The notes beneath the pieces are model-generated. The model ran no database searches and had not been told where the DNA came from. It worked only from the letters and a program-made list of their open reading frames with translations. A stretch of DNA of 64,000 nt, taken from positions 7,524,001 through 7,588,000 of the forward strand of contig NZ_CP012333.1 in assembly GCF_001263205.1 (NCBI RefSeq), written 5' to 3'. The translations under genes and the position numbers were made by a program. Shown piece after piece: positions 1-9,378 of this stretch (positions are counted from its first letter, which is position 1; every line of letters begins with the position of its first letter). This DNA comes from Labilithrix luteola. GTDB lineage: Bacteria; Myxococcota_A; Polyangia; Polyangiales; Polyangiaceae.

Positions 1-85
1 TCGTCGGAGTGGCGCCACGAGCCGACCCACTTTCGCAAGTTCGGTCAGGTCGGTGCGCGCTCGGGTGGGTAGGTTCTCGAGCGTC

Positions 86-990
86 GTGACCAGCTCCAAT
101 GAAGACGCCTACTTCGCGCGATTCCGGCGGGTGCTCGAGCATGTCGACGAGCACCTCGACGAGGATCTGAGCGTCGAGCTGCTGGCGCGGGTCGCGGCGT
201 TTTCGAAGTTCCACTTCCACCGCCAGTTTTCCCAGCTCTTCGGGCTCGGCGTCCTGCCTTACGTTCGGCTTCGACGCCTGAAGCGCGCGGCCTACCAGCT
301 CGCCTTTCGAGGGCTTCATGGACGCGGGAGCCAGCCGGTCTCTGTCCTCACGATCGCACTCGGCGCCGGTTACGACGGCCCCGAGGCCTTCGCGCGTGCC
401 TTCAAGAAGTGCTTCGGCGTGAGCCCCTCGGAGTTCCGGAAACGACCGCGATGGGACGTATGGGAAGCGACCTACGAGCCCGTCAGCCAACTGAGGAGAA
501 TGCACATGAAGCCCGTTCATCACGCAGACGACGTCCGCATCGTCGACTTTCCCGAAACCAAAGTGGCCGCCCTCGAGCACCGCGGAGATCCGGCCCGTCT
601 CGGCGACTCCGTCCGCAGCTTCATCGCCTGGCGCAAGGCGAACGGCCCGTCACCACGCGTGAGCGCGACCTTCAACATCGCTCACAGCGATCCAGAGATG
701 GAGGACAAGGAGAACTTCCGCTTCGACATCTGCGCGGCCACCTCCCGCGACGTCGCGCCCAACGACCAAGGCGTCGTGTCGAAGGTCATCGCCGGCGGTC
801 GCTGCGCCGTCCTCCGCCACGTCGGCTCCGAGGACACGTTCCCCGAAAGCATCCGCTGGCTCTACGCCGAGTGGCTCCCTACGAGCGGCGAAGAACTCCG
901 CGACGCCCCCCTCTTCTTCCAACGCGTAAGCTTCTTCCCCGATGTCCCGAACACGAAGCCATCACCGACGTGTTCCTACCGCTCCGATAA
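86..990 (+). CDS. AraC-family regulator with GyrI-like effector domain; apparent 3' frameshift
   Basis: Cytoplasmic transcription regulator. The N-terminal ~110 residues form two helix-turn-helix units typical of AraC (FSKFHFHRQFSQLFG, then GYDGPEAFARAFKKCFGVSP). A GyrI-like small-molecule-binding domain follows, starting near VRIVDFPETKVAALEHRG. The reading frame is sound to about base 945 (SFFPDVP). The usual family ending, PEHEAITDVFLPLR plus stop, lies in the next frame and ends at 990. A single missing base near 945-950 explains this; uncorrected, the frame runs on antisense to the next gene as far as 1507. GTG at 86 is preferred because a GGTAGGT-like Shine-Dalgarno precedes it; GTG at 53 is an alternative. 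The effector is unknown. Confidence 0.85.
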
Positions 991-997
991 AGGGCTG

Positions 998-1876
998 CTA
1001 CTTCGGTGGGACGGGGACGGGGAGTGCCTTGGTTGGGAGGCGGAAGATGAGGAACGTGCGCGTGTCGTTCACGGTCGTCGCGAGGAATGGATCGCCCGTA
1101 AAGCCCGGTGGGCGGTACCACATCCAACGAGCCTTCCCGTCGATGCCTTGGTTGTCGTGCGTCACGTCATGCTTGCACACGGGGAGGAAGACGTAGCCAG
1201 GCTTGCCTCTGAGATCGACGTCGCTCTCGTTGTCCTGACCGAAGGCGACGGTGCCGACCGCGTTGGGAGTGATGGGGCCGTCGACGCCGACCCAGCCTGC
1301 GCTCGTCGTCAGCGGGTCGCCCGTGCCGGCGTTGCATTTGGCGAGCTCTTGATTGACTGTCGCCTGGTCCGGTCCACCCTTGTTCGTCGGATAGGGTTTG
1401 CCGACCGCGCAGACTTGCCAATCGCCGCTGCCCGTATAAATCGGGTCGCCACCACGATGCTTGAACTGTCCGATCACTCCTTGTGTCGTTGCGTAGTCGG
1501 CCCATGAGACGACGTAGAGCCACGCGCCGGGAAGTGCCTCGCCGGACGGCACCGTATAGGCTTCGGGGCCGAGGCCAATCGGGCAGCTGAAGATCTCTTG
1601 CCACGATTGAGCGGGCGCATTTCGGTAATAGCTATTCACCGACGTTTCGTCACCCCAACCGAACGAATAGGCATTGTCGGCGGTGATGATGACGTCGACC
1701 GGCGTTGGCGGCGGGTCCGAAGCGAGCTCGACCGGCGGAGTTCCGGCTTCGACGAAGGTCGGCGGCGGGCCTGCCTCGGGCACATCGGTGCCGAACGACG
1801 TCCGGTCGTCGGACTGGCAGGCCTCGACGGCGAGGGCGAACAGCAGGAGCGTGCGCGGTTTCGATAGAATGCTCAT
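998..1876 (-). CDS. putative secreted lipoprotein, last gene of the sigma-factor operon
   Basis: 292-aa protein of unknown function. The N-terminus (MSILSKPRTLLLFALAVEAC) is a lipoprotein-type signal with a Cys in the lipobox position, followed by a Pro/Asp/Ala-rich linker. The globular part (about residues 60-292) is rich in Trp and Tyr and has a few Cys (FSCPIG, WQVCAVG, VFLPVCKHD). I recognise no enzyme motif. Its ATG overlaps the stop of the upstream RCC1-like gene by 4 bases, so the two are likely translationally coupled. A longer in-frame extension to 2122 lies inside the upstream gene and is not coding in style. Confidence 0.75.
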   Translation of the reverse strand: MSILSKPRTLLLFALAVEACQSDDRTSFGTDVPEAGPPPTFVEAGTPPVELASDPPPTPVDVIITADNAYSFGWGDETSVNSYYRNAPAQSWQEIFSCPIGLGPEAYTVPSGEALPGAWLYVVSWADYATTQGVIGQFKHRGGDPIYTGSGDWQVCAVGKPYPTNKGGPDQATVNQELAKCNAGTGDPLTTSAGWVGVDGPITPNAVGTVAFGQDNESDVDLRGKPGYVFLPVCKHDVTHDNQGIDGKARWMWYRPPGFTGDPFLATTVNDTRTFLIFRLPTKALPVPVPPK

Positions 1877-3198
1877 GGTGTCTCCGGCAACGCGACTTCG
1901 AGCGGCGCAGGCGAATAGCCGTTGTTGAAGGTGCGACCGAGCTGGCCGCGAGTGCCATCGCCCCAGCAGAACACTCGCCCGTCGGCGAGCAGGGCGCACG
2001 ACGACTTCATGGTGACGTCGACGGCGACGGCAGGGCCGGGAAGACCGAGCACCTTTACCGGCGCCAGAGCGACGGCCGTCGTTCCGTCGCCGGCTTGGCC
2101 TCGGTCGTTGTCGCCCCAACACCTCACATCACCGTCACGTCGAACCGCGCAGCCTCGTCCGAGCGGGCGCGGCCCCACCGTGGCGACATGAATGGCATCG
2201 TAGATTTCGAGCGCCTTCGGTGGTTCGAGCCGCGTGCCCCAGCAATAGACCTGACCGCCCGCGATCGCACACACCGCCGAACCGCCCGCGGACACGAAGC
2301 TCACGTTCGCGAGCTCGACGGGCGCGGGTGTCGGATCGGGCATGAACGACGATACGCGACCGAGCGACTCGTTCATTCCCCAGCTCAGTGCGGTACCGTC
2401 TTCGCGTAGCGCAAACGTCGCGCCGCCAAACCGTTCGATGCCTTCGCCGACCGCCACTCCGACGATCCGCGCGCCGGGCCCGAACGTGAGCTGGGCCGGA
2501 CCGTAGACTCCGCCGTCGGCGCCGCCTGCCAAGGCATATCCCAGCTGCCCCGACCGCCAGTCGCGCCCGAAACAGGTCATCTTGTCATTCGCAAGAACCG
2601 CACAGGCAACGCTCCCGGCAGCGGCGATCTTCTTCGCCGGTGGGATTGGCAACGTGGTCGGCTGGGCGAGCGGAGTGTTGCCATCGGAGATCCCTGGAAT
2701 GGCGAGTTGCCCCCAACACACGACCGAGCCGTCGTCACGGAGCGCGCAGCCGCGATCGAGCTCGGTCGCATGTTCGAGCCCGGGAACCACGTCGGGCAGC
2801 CCGAAGGCTGCGTTGGCCGGAGCGTCCGAGGGTCCACGACCGAGCTCCCCGCGCACGTTGCTTCCCCAACATGCCACTCTGCCGGTCGCGAGGCGTGCGC
2901 AGAACGCTTCCGAGACCGGCGTCACGGTTCCGTCGGCCGGGGCGCGGAGTGCGAGAGCGCACGCGCCCGTCCCCGGGCAAACGACGCTGGGAGGAGGCGA
3001 GGGGGCTGCGGCGTCTTCGGATACGACCTCGGCGCGCGAGGCGTCTTCGATCGCCGGCGGAGGCGAATCCACCGCGGCGTCGACGACGTCGTCGGGCGAT
3101 GGCGAGACGCTCATTTGATCGAGCACACAGCTCGCGAGCGCAGTCGCGCAGGCGAGCGTCGCGACGGTGCGTTCAAGGTAGCGTGCGGTGCAATGCAT
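1873..3198 (-). CDS. RCC1-repeat surface lipoprotein
   Basis: 441 aa. A signal with a lipobox-like ALASC is followed by a low-complexity Asp/Ser/Pro linker to about residue 75. The remainder is a series of RCC1-like blades with the signature CALRDDGSVVCWG, VACWGSNVRGELG, VRCWGDNDRGQAG and VFCWGDGTRGQLG, so a beta-propeller is expected. Such bacterial RCC1 lipoproteins are common in myxobacteria; ligands are generally unknown. The gene overlaps the 3' end of the upstream gene by 26 bases and the next gene by 4, consistent with one polycistronic message. Confidence 0.85.
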   Translation of the reverse strand: MHCTARYLERTVATLACATALASCVLDQMSVSPSPDDVVDAAVDSPPPAIEDASRAEVVSEDAAAPSPPPSVVCPGTGACALALRAPADGTVTPVSEAFCARLATGRVACWGSNVRGELGRGPSDAPANAAFGLPDVVPGLEHATELDRGCALRDDGSVVCWGQLAIPGISDGNTPLAQPTTLPIPPAKKIAAAGSVACAVLANDKMTCFGRDWRSGQLGYALAGGADGGVYGPAQLTFGPGARIVGVAVGEGIERFGGATFALREDGTALSWGMNESLGRVSSFMPDPTPAPVELANVSFVSAGGSAVCAIAGGQVYCWGTRLEPPKALEIYDAIHVATVGPRPLGRGCAVRRDGDVRCWGDNDRGQAGDGTTAVALAPVKVLGLPGPAVAVDVTMKSSCALLADGRVFCWGDGTRGQLGRTFNNGYSPAPLEVALPETP

Positions 3199-4492
3199 AG
3201 GATTCTCCGGCGACCCACATGTTCTTTTCGCTCGTTCCGCTGATCGTCGTGAATCTCCTCAGCGTCGGTGTCTTGCCGTCGGCCGAGATCGTCGAATACG
3301 CCCAGGTCCCGCCGTCCACCATGTCTGGATTCGACATGAGCGTGGCATAGCCGCTCGCATAACGTGTCGGGCCGTCGGGGACCTGCCAGAGACTCTCCGT
3401 TCCGCTGGGCAGATAGCCGCGTTGCACCACGGAGATTCTGGTCGGCAGCATGCTTCCCTCCATGACGGCGGTCGTGTCCGAGAAAGCGACGAACGCCCCC
3501 GGCCCCGCCATGCTCGGCATCGTGAGAGGGGACGTGCGCACATAGCCTCTTCGCGCGAAACACGCTACTTGGCTATCCGGCGCTCCCGGAGTCTCGCGGG
3601 CCGCGAGTGTATCGACGAGCGTTGCCCATCCGGCGCTCGTGCGACGCGCGATATGGCTACAAATTGCGCGGCGACCGAAGAGCCAGATGTCGCTCGCGCT
3701 ATTGCCGATGAGCGTGGAGAAGCGCACGGGCACGGGGGTAGCGTCCGGCCTGAGGATCTTGAGCTCTGCGTCGATGTTCGGCGATCGGTACTCGACGACC
3801 CATCCATCGACGCTGTCGCCGGCATCTCCCGCGTCGGCGTCCCCCGCATCAGGCGCGCCCGCGTCTCCCGCATCACCACCGTGATGGTAGATGCGTGTTT
3901 CCGTCGCGACGAAGAGCTCCGTTGCGTCGACGGCGAAGATCGACTGCACCGTGTCGTTCGTGAGGAGATCGATCTTCGTGAAAGACCAGCTGCCGTTCGT
4001 CTCGATGGCGTGAGCGAAATAGCCGTTCGTGCCTCCGAGCCACATCTCGTGGTCGTTCGGCGCCGCGAGGGCATAGAGCATTTGCTCGTCCTTCGTGGAG
4101 TCGTCCCACGGTTTTCCCGCGATGACGTTCCACTGGTTTCCGTCGAAGACGAGGGGCGTCGTTCGCCCAGCGATCCACGCGAGCGCGAACGCGCGCCGCT
4201 CGAGCGGTACCAGCGCGTAGAAGCGAATGGACGGATCCGGAACGCGCGTCGTGCACCACCCCGCGTCGCTGCACCACGCAACATCGACGTTAGCGTCGGC
4301 GTCTGGCGTCGAACCGTCATTCACGTCGCCCGCATCACCTGCGTCCGACGTCGGAGGTGGCACCAGGGGAGTGGATTCGGCCAGACCGCCATCGGCGACG
4401 GGAGGCGGAGGAGTCGATCCGTCTGCCACGCACGCGACGACGGCGCGCGCCGCCACTCCGGCGGCGAAGATCATCCAAAGACGACGACGCAT
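3173..4492 (-). CDS. secreted propeller-like lipoprotein
   Basis: 439 aa. MRRRLWMIFAAGVAARAVVAC looks like a lipoprotein signal. An Asp/Ala/Gly-rich linker (repeated DAGDAG) follows, and a second such insert sits near the middle. The body carries loosely repeated units containing WLGGTNGYF, ATELFVATETRIY, ASDIWLFG and EKNMWVAGESYAL, a pattern seen in BNR/propeller-type surface proteins. The start at 4492 is 2 bases from the upstream stop and follows AGCTGAGC. It is paralogous in style to the gene upstream. Function unknown; probably cell-surface exposed. Confidence 0.75.
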   Translation of the reverse strand: MRRRLWMIFAAGVAARAVVACVADGSTPPPPVADGGLAESTPLVPPPTSDAGDAGDVNDGSTPDADANVDVAWCSDAGWCTTRVPDPSIRFYALVPLERRAFALAWIAGRTTPLVFDGNQWNVIAGKPWDDSTKDEQMLYALAAPNDHEMWLGGTNGYFAHAIETNGSWSFTKIDLLTNDTVQSIFAVDATELFVATETRIYHHGGDAGDAGAPDAGDADAGDAGDSVDGWVVEYRSPNIDAELKILRPDATPVPVRFSTLIGNSASDIWLFGRRAICSHIARRTSAGWATLVDTLAARETPGAPDSQVACFARRGYVRTSPLTMPSMAGPGAFVAFSDTTAVMEGSMLPTRISVVQRGYLPSGTESLWQVPDGPTRYASGYATLMSNPDMVDGGTWAYSTISADGKTPTLRRFTTISGTSEKNMWVAGESYALHRTLP

Positions 4493-4494
4493 GC

Positions 4495-5610
4495 TCAGCT
4501 TCCCTTCGCGGTTCGGAGCTCGAGAATGGACCGCTCGCCGGCGACGACGATGCGGCCTGGAAGAACGGTGACTGCGCGAAGCCTCGGCCGCACGCCTTGG
4601 AGACCCGCGATGGCGACTGTCGACCAGGTCGAGCCGTCGTAATGGAGGATCGTCGCCCCGTCGCCGACGACCCATACGTCGTCGGGCGCGACTGCCGCGA
4701 TGGCATTCAGGTGATTGGTAACGGGGACGTCGACACGCTCCCAGCCGATCGTTGGCCCGCGATAACGCCTGACCGTTCCGACCGTCCCGACCGCCCAGAT
4801 ATCGTCGCCAGAGAGGACGGACACGCCGTTCAGCGAATTGTTCGTATGCGTGTCGAAGCGTTCGACGAGCGGCGTTTCGGACTCGGCCGCCGTGATGCGG
4901 TACGCACCGCCGAGATCCCCAACGGCCCAGAGCTCGTCTTTCGATATGCCATCGAGCGCGTTCATCGCGACGTTGAAGGCGATTCCGTTGATCGGGGTCG
5001 CGGTCAGTACGTCGTCACGGACCTCGAGACGGAACAAGGTCGTCGGCTGGCTCTGCTCTTCGAGCGCTGCCCAGACGCGGGCACTCCCGGGCGCCGACCA
5101 GAGATCGCGCAGCGCGTAGGGAGTCAGCGAGCTCGCGATCGTGGTCCAGCTCGACGGGCCGGCATCGGGTGCGCGATTGGTGTAAACAGCACGCATCGAC
5201 GAGCCTAGCCAGGTCTCGTCGCCGGAGCGCGCGAGGACGGCGCCGAACGTCTCTCTCAGCGGCATCCGAACGGACGACCATGCGGTGCCGTCGAAGTGGA
5301 CGACGGCCCCGAGCGAACCCGTGACCCATATATCGGATTCGGAGCGCGCCGAGATCGACAGCATGCTTTGCTGTGCTCCGAGCGAAATCGAGACCGGGCA
5401 GAACGCGCCCGGGGCGCACGTGTCTGGGAAGAGATCGCGGGCGGCCCCATCGGGCGTCGCGCCGGCGTCGCTCACGCTTGCTTCGTTCGTGCCGGCATCG
5501 TTCACGCCTCCTTCGGCGACGGGCGTGGGCGCGGGCGATGCTTTGGGGTCTTCGCTCGACGCACACGCGGCGAGGAGCGCGACCCAGGTACCGATCGCGA
5601 TACGCCTCAT
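4495..5610 (-). CDS. secreted propeller-like lipoprotein
   Basis: 371 aa. Signal MRRIAIGTWVALLAAC with lipobox LAAC, then a linker of about 45 residues. The rest shows at least five repeats of the type SDIWVTGSLGAVVHFDGTAW, DELWAVGDLGGAYR, DDIWAVGTVGTVRRY and DDVWVVGDGATILHYDGSTW, each ending in an aromatic strand; this predicts a beta-propeller. The start codon overlaps the upstream stop by 4 bases. The repeat family is widespread in myxobacterial surface proteins with no assigned function. Confidence 0.8.
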   Translation of the reverse strand: MRRIAIGTWVALLAACASSEDPKASPAPTPVAEGGVNDAGTNEASVSDAGATPDGAARDLFPDTCAPGAFCPVSISLGAQQSMLSISARSESDIWVTGSLGAVVHFDGTAWSSVRMPLRETFGAVLARSGDETWLGSSMRAVYTNRAPDAGPSSWTTIASSLTPYALRDLWSAPGSARVWAALEEQSQPTTLFRLEVRDDVLTATPINGIAFNVAMNALDGISKDELWAVGDLGGAYRITAAESETPLVERFDTHTNNSLNGVSVLSGDDIWAVGTVGTVRRYRGPTIGWERVDVPVTNHLNAIAAVAPDDVWVVGDGATILHYDGSTWSTVAIAGLQGVRPRLRAVTVLPGRIVVAGERSILELRTAKGS

Positions 5611-6764
5611 TTCACACCTCCGCACGCCTCGACCGCGCAATGCCCCTCGACGCAGGGCTGGCCCGGGACGCCGTCGCAGACATGCCCGCACGCTCCACAG
5701 TTGGACGGATCCGAGCGGAGATTCGTCTCGCATCCGTCGGCAGCGACGCCGTTGCAGTCCGCTTTCGACTCCTGGCAACGGACGACGCAAAGGCCGCCGA
5801 CGCACGCGCCGGCCGACGGACAAAGCATCCCGCAGCCGCCGCAGTTGGCCATGTCGCTCGTGATGTCGACGCAGCTGAGGTATTGGTCGCCGTCCCACCG
5901 GGGGCAGTTCACGTAGCCGTCGTCGCATCCGCAGCCGATCGTGCGTTCGGTGTTGCCGCCGAGTATGCGACGGCAGGTGTCTGGCGCCGTGCATTTGACA
6001 TCGCAGGCGCCGCAGTGCTCGTTGTCCAGAGCTACGAGGTCGACCTCACACCCATCGTCGTGGCGGCCGTTGCAGTCCGCCCGGCCCTTGGCGCACTTCG
6101 AGCCACAGAGGCCGTTCCCGCAACCCCACGTCATGAAGGGCACGGGCTCATAATCGTCGGGAATGTGCTCGCTGCACGCGTAACCGCACGAGCCGCAATT
6201 GTTGTCGTCACTACGCTGATCGACGCATTGGCCGTTGCAGCGGACCTTTCCGGTCGGACAGCCGCGACACGTCCCGTCGCGGCACTCCTCGCCCTCGGCG
6301 CATTTGACGCCGCATGCACTGCAATTGGCCTCGTCCCACCCGAGGTAGGCTTCACAGCCATTGTCGGGAATGCCGTCACAGTCCCCTCGATCGGAGTTGC
6401 AGCGATATCCACATTTGCCGTCGACACAGATGGACTCGCCCGCGCCGCTCGGCAGCGAGGCTGGGCATTGAACGCCGCACGCTCCGCAGTTCGCGACGTC
6501 CTTCGAGAAGGTTATGTCGCAGGGGAACTTCGAATTGGCGCATGTCCCGAATCCTTCCTCGCACCGCGAGCTCGGGCACATCTCCGCGTGCGCGGCGTCA
6601 GCGTCAGCGTCGGCCGTCGATGCGTCGCCGAACACGAGCGGGCCCGACTCGCAGAATCCCGACGCGCAGTCGGCGCCGACCGAGACGTCACGCCGGGACG
6701 TCCCGCACGCGACGACGATGCCGAGGGACAAGGCCGTAATCGTCAAACTCACGAAGCGTTTCAT
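5607..6764 (-). CDS. Cys-rich repeat lipoprotein (NCGACG repeats)
   Basis: 385 aa. Signal MKRFVSLTITALSLGIVVAC with lipobox. It holds six copies of a Cys motif (VANCGACGVQC, EANCSACGVKC, NNCGSCGYAC, EHCGACDVKC, MANCGGCGMLC, SNCGACGHVC), alternating with Asp-rich units such as CDGIPDNGCE, CNGRHDDGCE and CNGVAADGCE. These are probably disulphide-bonded extracellular modules. Similar proteins have been mis-annotated as tryptophan synthase alpha chain; nothing here supports that. ATGA overlaps at both ends place it firmly in the operon. Confidence 0.8.
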   Translation of the reverse strand: MKRFVSLTITALSLGIVVACGTSRRDVSVGADCASGFCESGPLVFGDASTADADADAAHAEMCPSSRCEEGFGTCANSKFPCDITFSKDVANCGACGVQCPASLPSGAGESICVDGKCGYRCNSDRGDCDGIPDNGCEAYLGWDEANCSACGVKCAEGEECRDGTCRGCPTGKVRCNGQCVDQRSDDNNCGSCGYACSEHIPDDYEPVPFMTWGCGNGLCGSKCAKGRADCNGRHDDGCEVDLVALDNEHCGACDVKCTAPDTCRRILGGNTERTIGCGCDDGYVNCPRWDGDQYLSCVDITSDMANCGGCGMLCPSAGACVGGLCVVRCQESKADCNGVAADGCETNLRSDPSNCGACGHVCDGVPGQPCVEGHCAVEACGGVK

Positions 6765-7471
6765 GGCGTGCCCTCGGTGGATGCCGTTCCAGAAGATGCT
6801 GCACACGTCGACGCGACCCGCGCGCGAAGGGGACTCCCGCGATGCGTAGCGAGAAAGGCGTCGGCCTCACGCGACGCCTCGGTTTTTCGGCCCATTCGAC
6901 AGAGCAAGACCACGCGCTCGACGGCGCGCTCGTCCGCGAGGACGCCCTGCGGGAACTCGCGCGCGTGCTCGTCGAGCAGACGTAGAGCCTCGCCGAGCTC
7001 GCCGGCGTTCGCGGCGAGGTTCGAGCGGCCGAGGAGGCGTGTCTCGCGGGCAAGCGCGTCCTCGGCGGGGGCGGCGCTCTTCACGGTCACCGTGCGTTTC
7101 ACCGGCGCGGCCGTCGGGAGTGCGTCGATGCTGACGACGGGGACGCTCGGCGAAGGCTCTGCGCTCGGGGCGGCCGCAACGTTCGGAGCGACGACTGGGA
7201 CTTGCGGTGCGCTCTCGACCTTCGACGACGGCGAAGCTGTCATGGTCGCAACGGCGCCCGTGAGCAGGAGCGCACCGAAGCCGATCCAGGCCCACGGACG
7301 CGACAGGAGACCTGCCCATGCTTTCGACTCACCCGCCGCGGAGGCGAGCGCCGGCGCGTAGAGCCGCGCGCGGATCCTCGCGTCCATGTCGCGACGATCA
7401 TTGTCCGTCGGACCGTATTCGCCCGACAGTGGCGCGAAGAGCTCTTCGAGCATCGGATCGCGACCGTTCAT
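6761..7471 (-). CDS. single-pass membrane protein, candidate anti-sigma factor
   Basis: 236 aa. A cytoplasmic N-terminal stretch of ~65 residues is followed by one transmembrane helix (WAWIGFGALLLTGAVATMTA). A Pro/Ala/Ser-rich periplasmic linker comes next, then a helical C-terminal region (LGRSNLAANAGELGEALRLLDEHAR) resembling a tetratricopeptide unit. Its ATG overlaps the stop of the ECF sigma gene (ATGA), the usual arrangement for a sigma factor and its membrane-bound partner. I see no ZAS zinc motif (HxxxCxxC), so the anti-sigma role rests on context and topology. An alternative start lies 12 bases upstream. Confidence 0.7.
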   Translation of the reverse strand: MNGRDPMLEELFAPLSGEYGPTDNDRRDMDARIRARLYAPALASAAGESKAWAGLLSRPWAWIGFGALLLTGAVATMTASPSSKVESAPQVPVVAPNVAAAPSAEPSPSVPVVSIDALPTAAPVKRTVTVKSAAPAEDALARETRLLGRSNLAANAGELGEALRLLDEHAREFPQGVLADERAVERVVLLCRMGRKTEASREADAFLATHRGSPLRARVASTCAASSGTASTEGTP

Positions 7472-8070
7472 TTGATTCTCCATCCGTCCCGCGCGTGGTG
7501 CCGCGCGAGCGCAGCCTGAATGCGCTCACGCGCAGCGCGGAGGCGCGTTGCCACCGTGTTGGGGTTGAGGTCGAGGATGGCGGCGATCTCCGCCATCGAC
7601 TTGTGTTCGAACGCCGCGAGGACGAGGACGACGCGTTTCTCCGGGTCGAGAGAGTCGAGGAGCCGCTCGAGTAGACGAAGGTGCTCGCTCTCGGCGACGG
7701 AGTCTTCGGGGCCGCGCGCATCGGCGTCGGCGAATCCCTCGACGAGGGCCTCGTCGAGCTCGTTCTCCCCGGGCGCGGTCCGTCGTCGGCGCGTGCGGTG
7801 ATGATGCAGCACCGTGCGCGCGACGATCGCGTAGAGCCAACCGCGGATCGCGTTTCGCGGCTCGTACTTCGGCAGCAGTGTGTGGACGGCGAGAAAGACG
7901 TCCTGGACGACGTCGGCGACCTCGCCCGGGCGAACACCGAGCCGGCGTGTGGTCCGCCAGACATAGTCGAAGTGCTCGGCGTAAACGACCTCGAACGCCG
8001 GCACAGCCTCGCCCGCAAGATCGGGGGCGTGCTCAGCGACGGCGGAGGCCCTGGGAACCACGGCTTGCAT
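7468..8070 (-). CDS. ECF-type RNA polymerase sigma factor
   Basis: 200 aa. Region 2 spans about residues 25-90 (VYAEHFDYVWRTTRRLGV, VADVVQDVFLAVH, IRGWLYAIVARTVLHHHR). Region 4 lies at about 130-190 (LLDSLDPEKRVVLVLAAFEHKSM then the HTH IAAILDLNPNTVATRLRAAR). There is no sigma 1.1 region, so it is an extracytoplasmic-function factor. It sits upstream of a membrane protein and five surface lipoproteins in a tight operon, so it probably controls surface composition and may autoregulate. Confidence 0.93.
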   Translation of the reverse strand: MQAVVPRASAVAEHAPDLAGEAVPAFEVVYAEHFDYVWRTTRRLGVRPGEVADVVQDVFLAVHTLLPKYEPRNAIRGWLYAIVARTVLHHHRTRRRRTAPGENELDEALVEGFADADARGPEDSVAESEHLRLLERLLDSLDPEKRVVLVLAAFEHKSMAEIAAILDLNPNTVATRLRAARERIQAALARHHARDGWRIK

Positions 8071-8115
8071 CCATCGTGATCATTCCCGCCGGGTCTGCCG
8101 GATTTTGGAAAATCT

Positions 8116-9159
8116 TCAAAGCACGTTCGCGCGAACTCCGAGGGCCATTCGCAGGGACGGAACCGACACGTCGTGGAGGCCAACGTTGTCGCTCGTCGTC
8201 GTGAGCACCACCCGTGGCACCGCGAATGCGAAGGCGGCATCCGCCCGCCCGAAGACGACGAGGGAGCGGGTCACCGCAAGCTCTGCCATGATGCCAACGC
8301 GGAGCGTGGGCCACAGAATCCGCGCGCTGCCTGGGTAGCGGATGCCTCGAGCCTCGATCTTCATCACCGTGGCGTCGACCTCGGTGCACGCCCCGACCAC
8401 GATTCGCTTCCCGATTGGCGAGAAGCACCCGAAGAGCCCGGCGTCGACCACGTCGTAGACGAGCCGGGCGCTCGTCTCGGTCGCGTAGCGCTGTTCGCCC
8501 TGGGCCCAGATCGAGCCCGTGAGTCCGGCCTGCCAAAGGCCGAGCGTCCCAGCGACGACGAGCTCGGCGCCGAGCGTCGGCTTCGGCAGCGTGCCCGCAT
8601 CGAGGATCGCGCCCGCGCCGAGGCTGAACCCCAGATGGTTGGCAGGCGTCGGTGCGGGGAGGGGCCGGACGATGCGCTCCGGCCGTGTCGTCGCCATCGG
8701 CTCGGTGCGCGAGCTCGGTTCGGTCGAGACGACCGCGTCCTCGGCGGGCCGGGGCTCCGGCTCGGGCGTGTCCTCGACCGTGGCCGCGGCGCGCGCACGA
8801 ACGAGCGCAGCGGCCACGATGATCGCCGCCGCCTCGCCGATCGTCGTGCACGACGTCGACGACGCGGTCTTCGTCTCGGAGTCCTCACCTCGGTTCGTCG
8901 TGATGACGAGCGCATAGCCCCCTTTTTTCTCGACCTCGGCGACGACCTCGACACGCGACGAAGTGGCCACGTTCGCGCCGACGAGGCCGCGGATTCGCGC
9001 GAGAACCTGCTCACGCCCGGGACAGCCCGCCGGCGCTCGCCACGTGAATTCCAGCTCGTCTTCGGCCGCCGCCGACGTGCGCGGCGCGCACACGCCGAGC
9101 AGCCCGATGAACGCCGACAGCGCGCACAGGGCTGCCCGTGATCGCCCGCGACGAAGCAC
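8116..9159 (-). CDS. exported protein with predicted outer-membrane beta-barrel domain
   Basis: 347 aa, GTG start. A cleavable signal (MLRRGRSRAALCALSAFIGLLG) is followed by a periplasmic domain (about 35-110: LEFTWRAPAGCPGREQVLARI) typical of myxobacterial proteins of unknown function, then a Glu/Pro/Thr-rich linker. The C-terminal ~190 residues have alternating hydrophobic strands (GFSLGAGAILDAGTLPKPTLG, AGLTGSIWAQG) consistent with a barrel. It is the promoter-proximal gene, 45 bases before the sigma factor, so it may be part of a surface sensing or assembly unit. Confidence 0.75.
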   Translation of the reverse strand: MLRRGRSRAALCALSAFIGLLGVCAPRTSAAAEDELEFTWRAPAGCPGREQVLARIRGLVGANVATSSRVEVVAEVEKKGGYALVITTNRGEDSETKTASSTSCTTIGEAAAIIVAAALVRARAAATVEDTPEPEPRPAEDAVVSTEPSSRTEPMATTRPERIVRPLPAPTPANHLGFSLGAGAILDAGTLPKPTLGAELVVAGTLGLWQAGLTGSIWAQGEQRYATETSARLVYDVVDAGLFGCFSPIGKRIVVGACTEVDATVMKIEARGIRYPGSARILWPTLRVGIMAELAVTRSLVVFGRADAAFAFAVPRVVLTTTSDNVGLHDVSVPSLRMALGVRANVL

Positions 9160-9378
9160 GTTGGCAAACTAGCGCTAGCGTCCCCGTTCGCGAAGCCCTT
9201 CGATGAGCCGCCGCTCGCTTCTCACGCCGTCCCTCGCCGCCCGCGGCGGCAAGCTCCCCAGAGCCCGGCGCGCAACGGTCGAGGTAGGGCCCAATGTCGG
9301 AAGGCCGAAAGACGGCCACACCGTTGCTAGTGCGGTCAGGCGTGGCCAGTCGGGTGGGCCAGGTCCTATCGTGCCATC

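Noticed and set aside
5607..6764. Annotation as tryptophan synthase alpha chain, as sometimes given to such Cys-rich proteins
   Set aside because: No TIM-barrel motifs; the protein is a secreted lipoprotein of Cys repeats.
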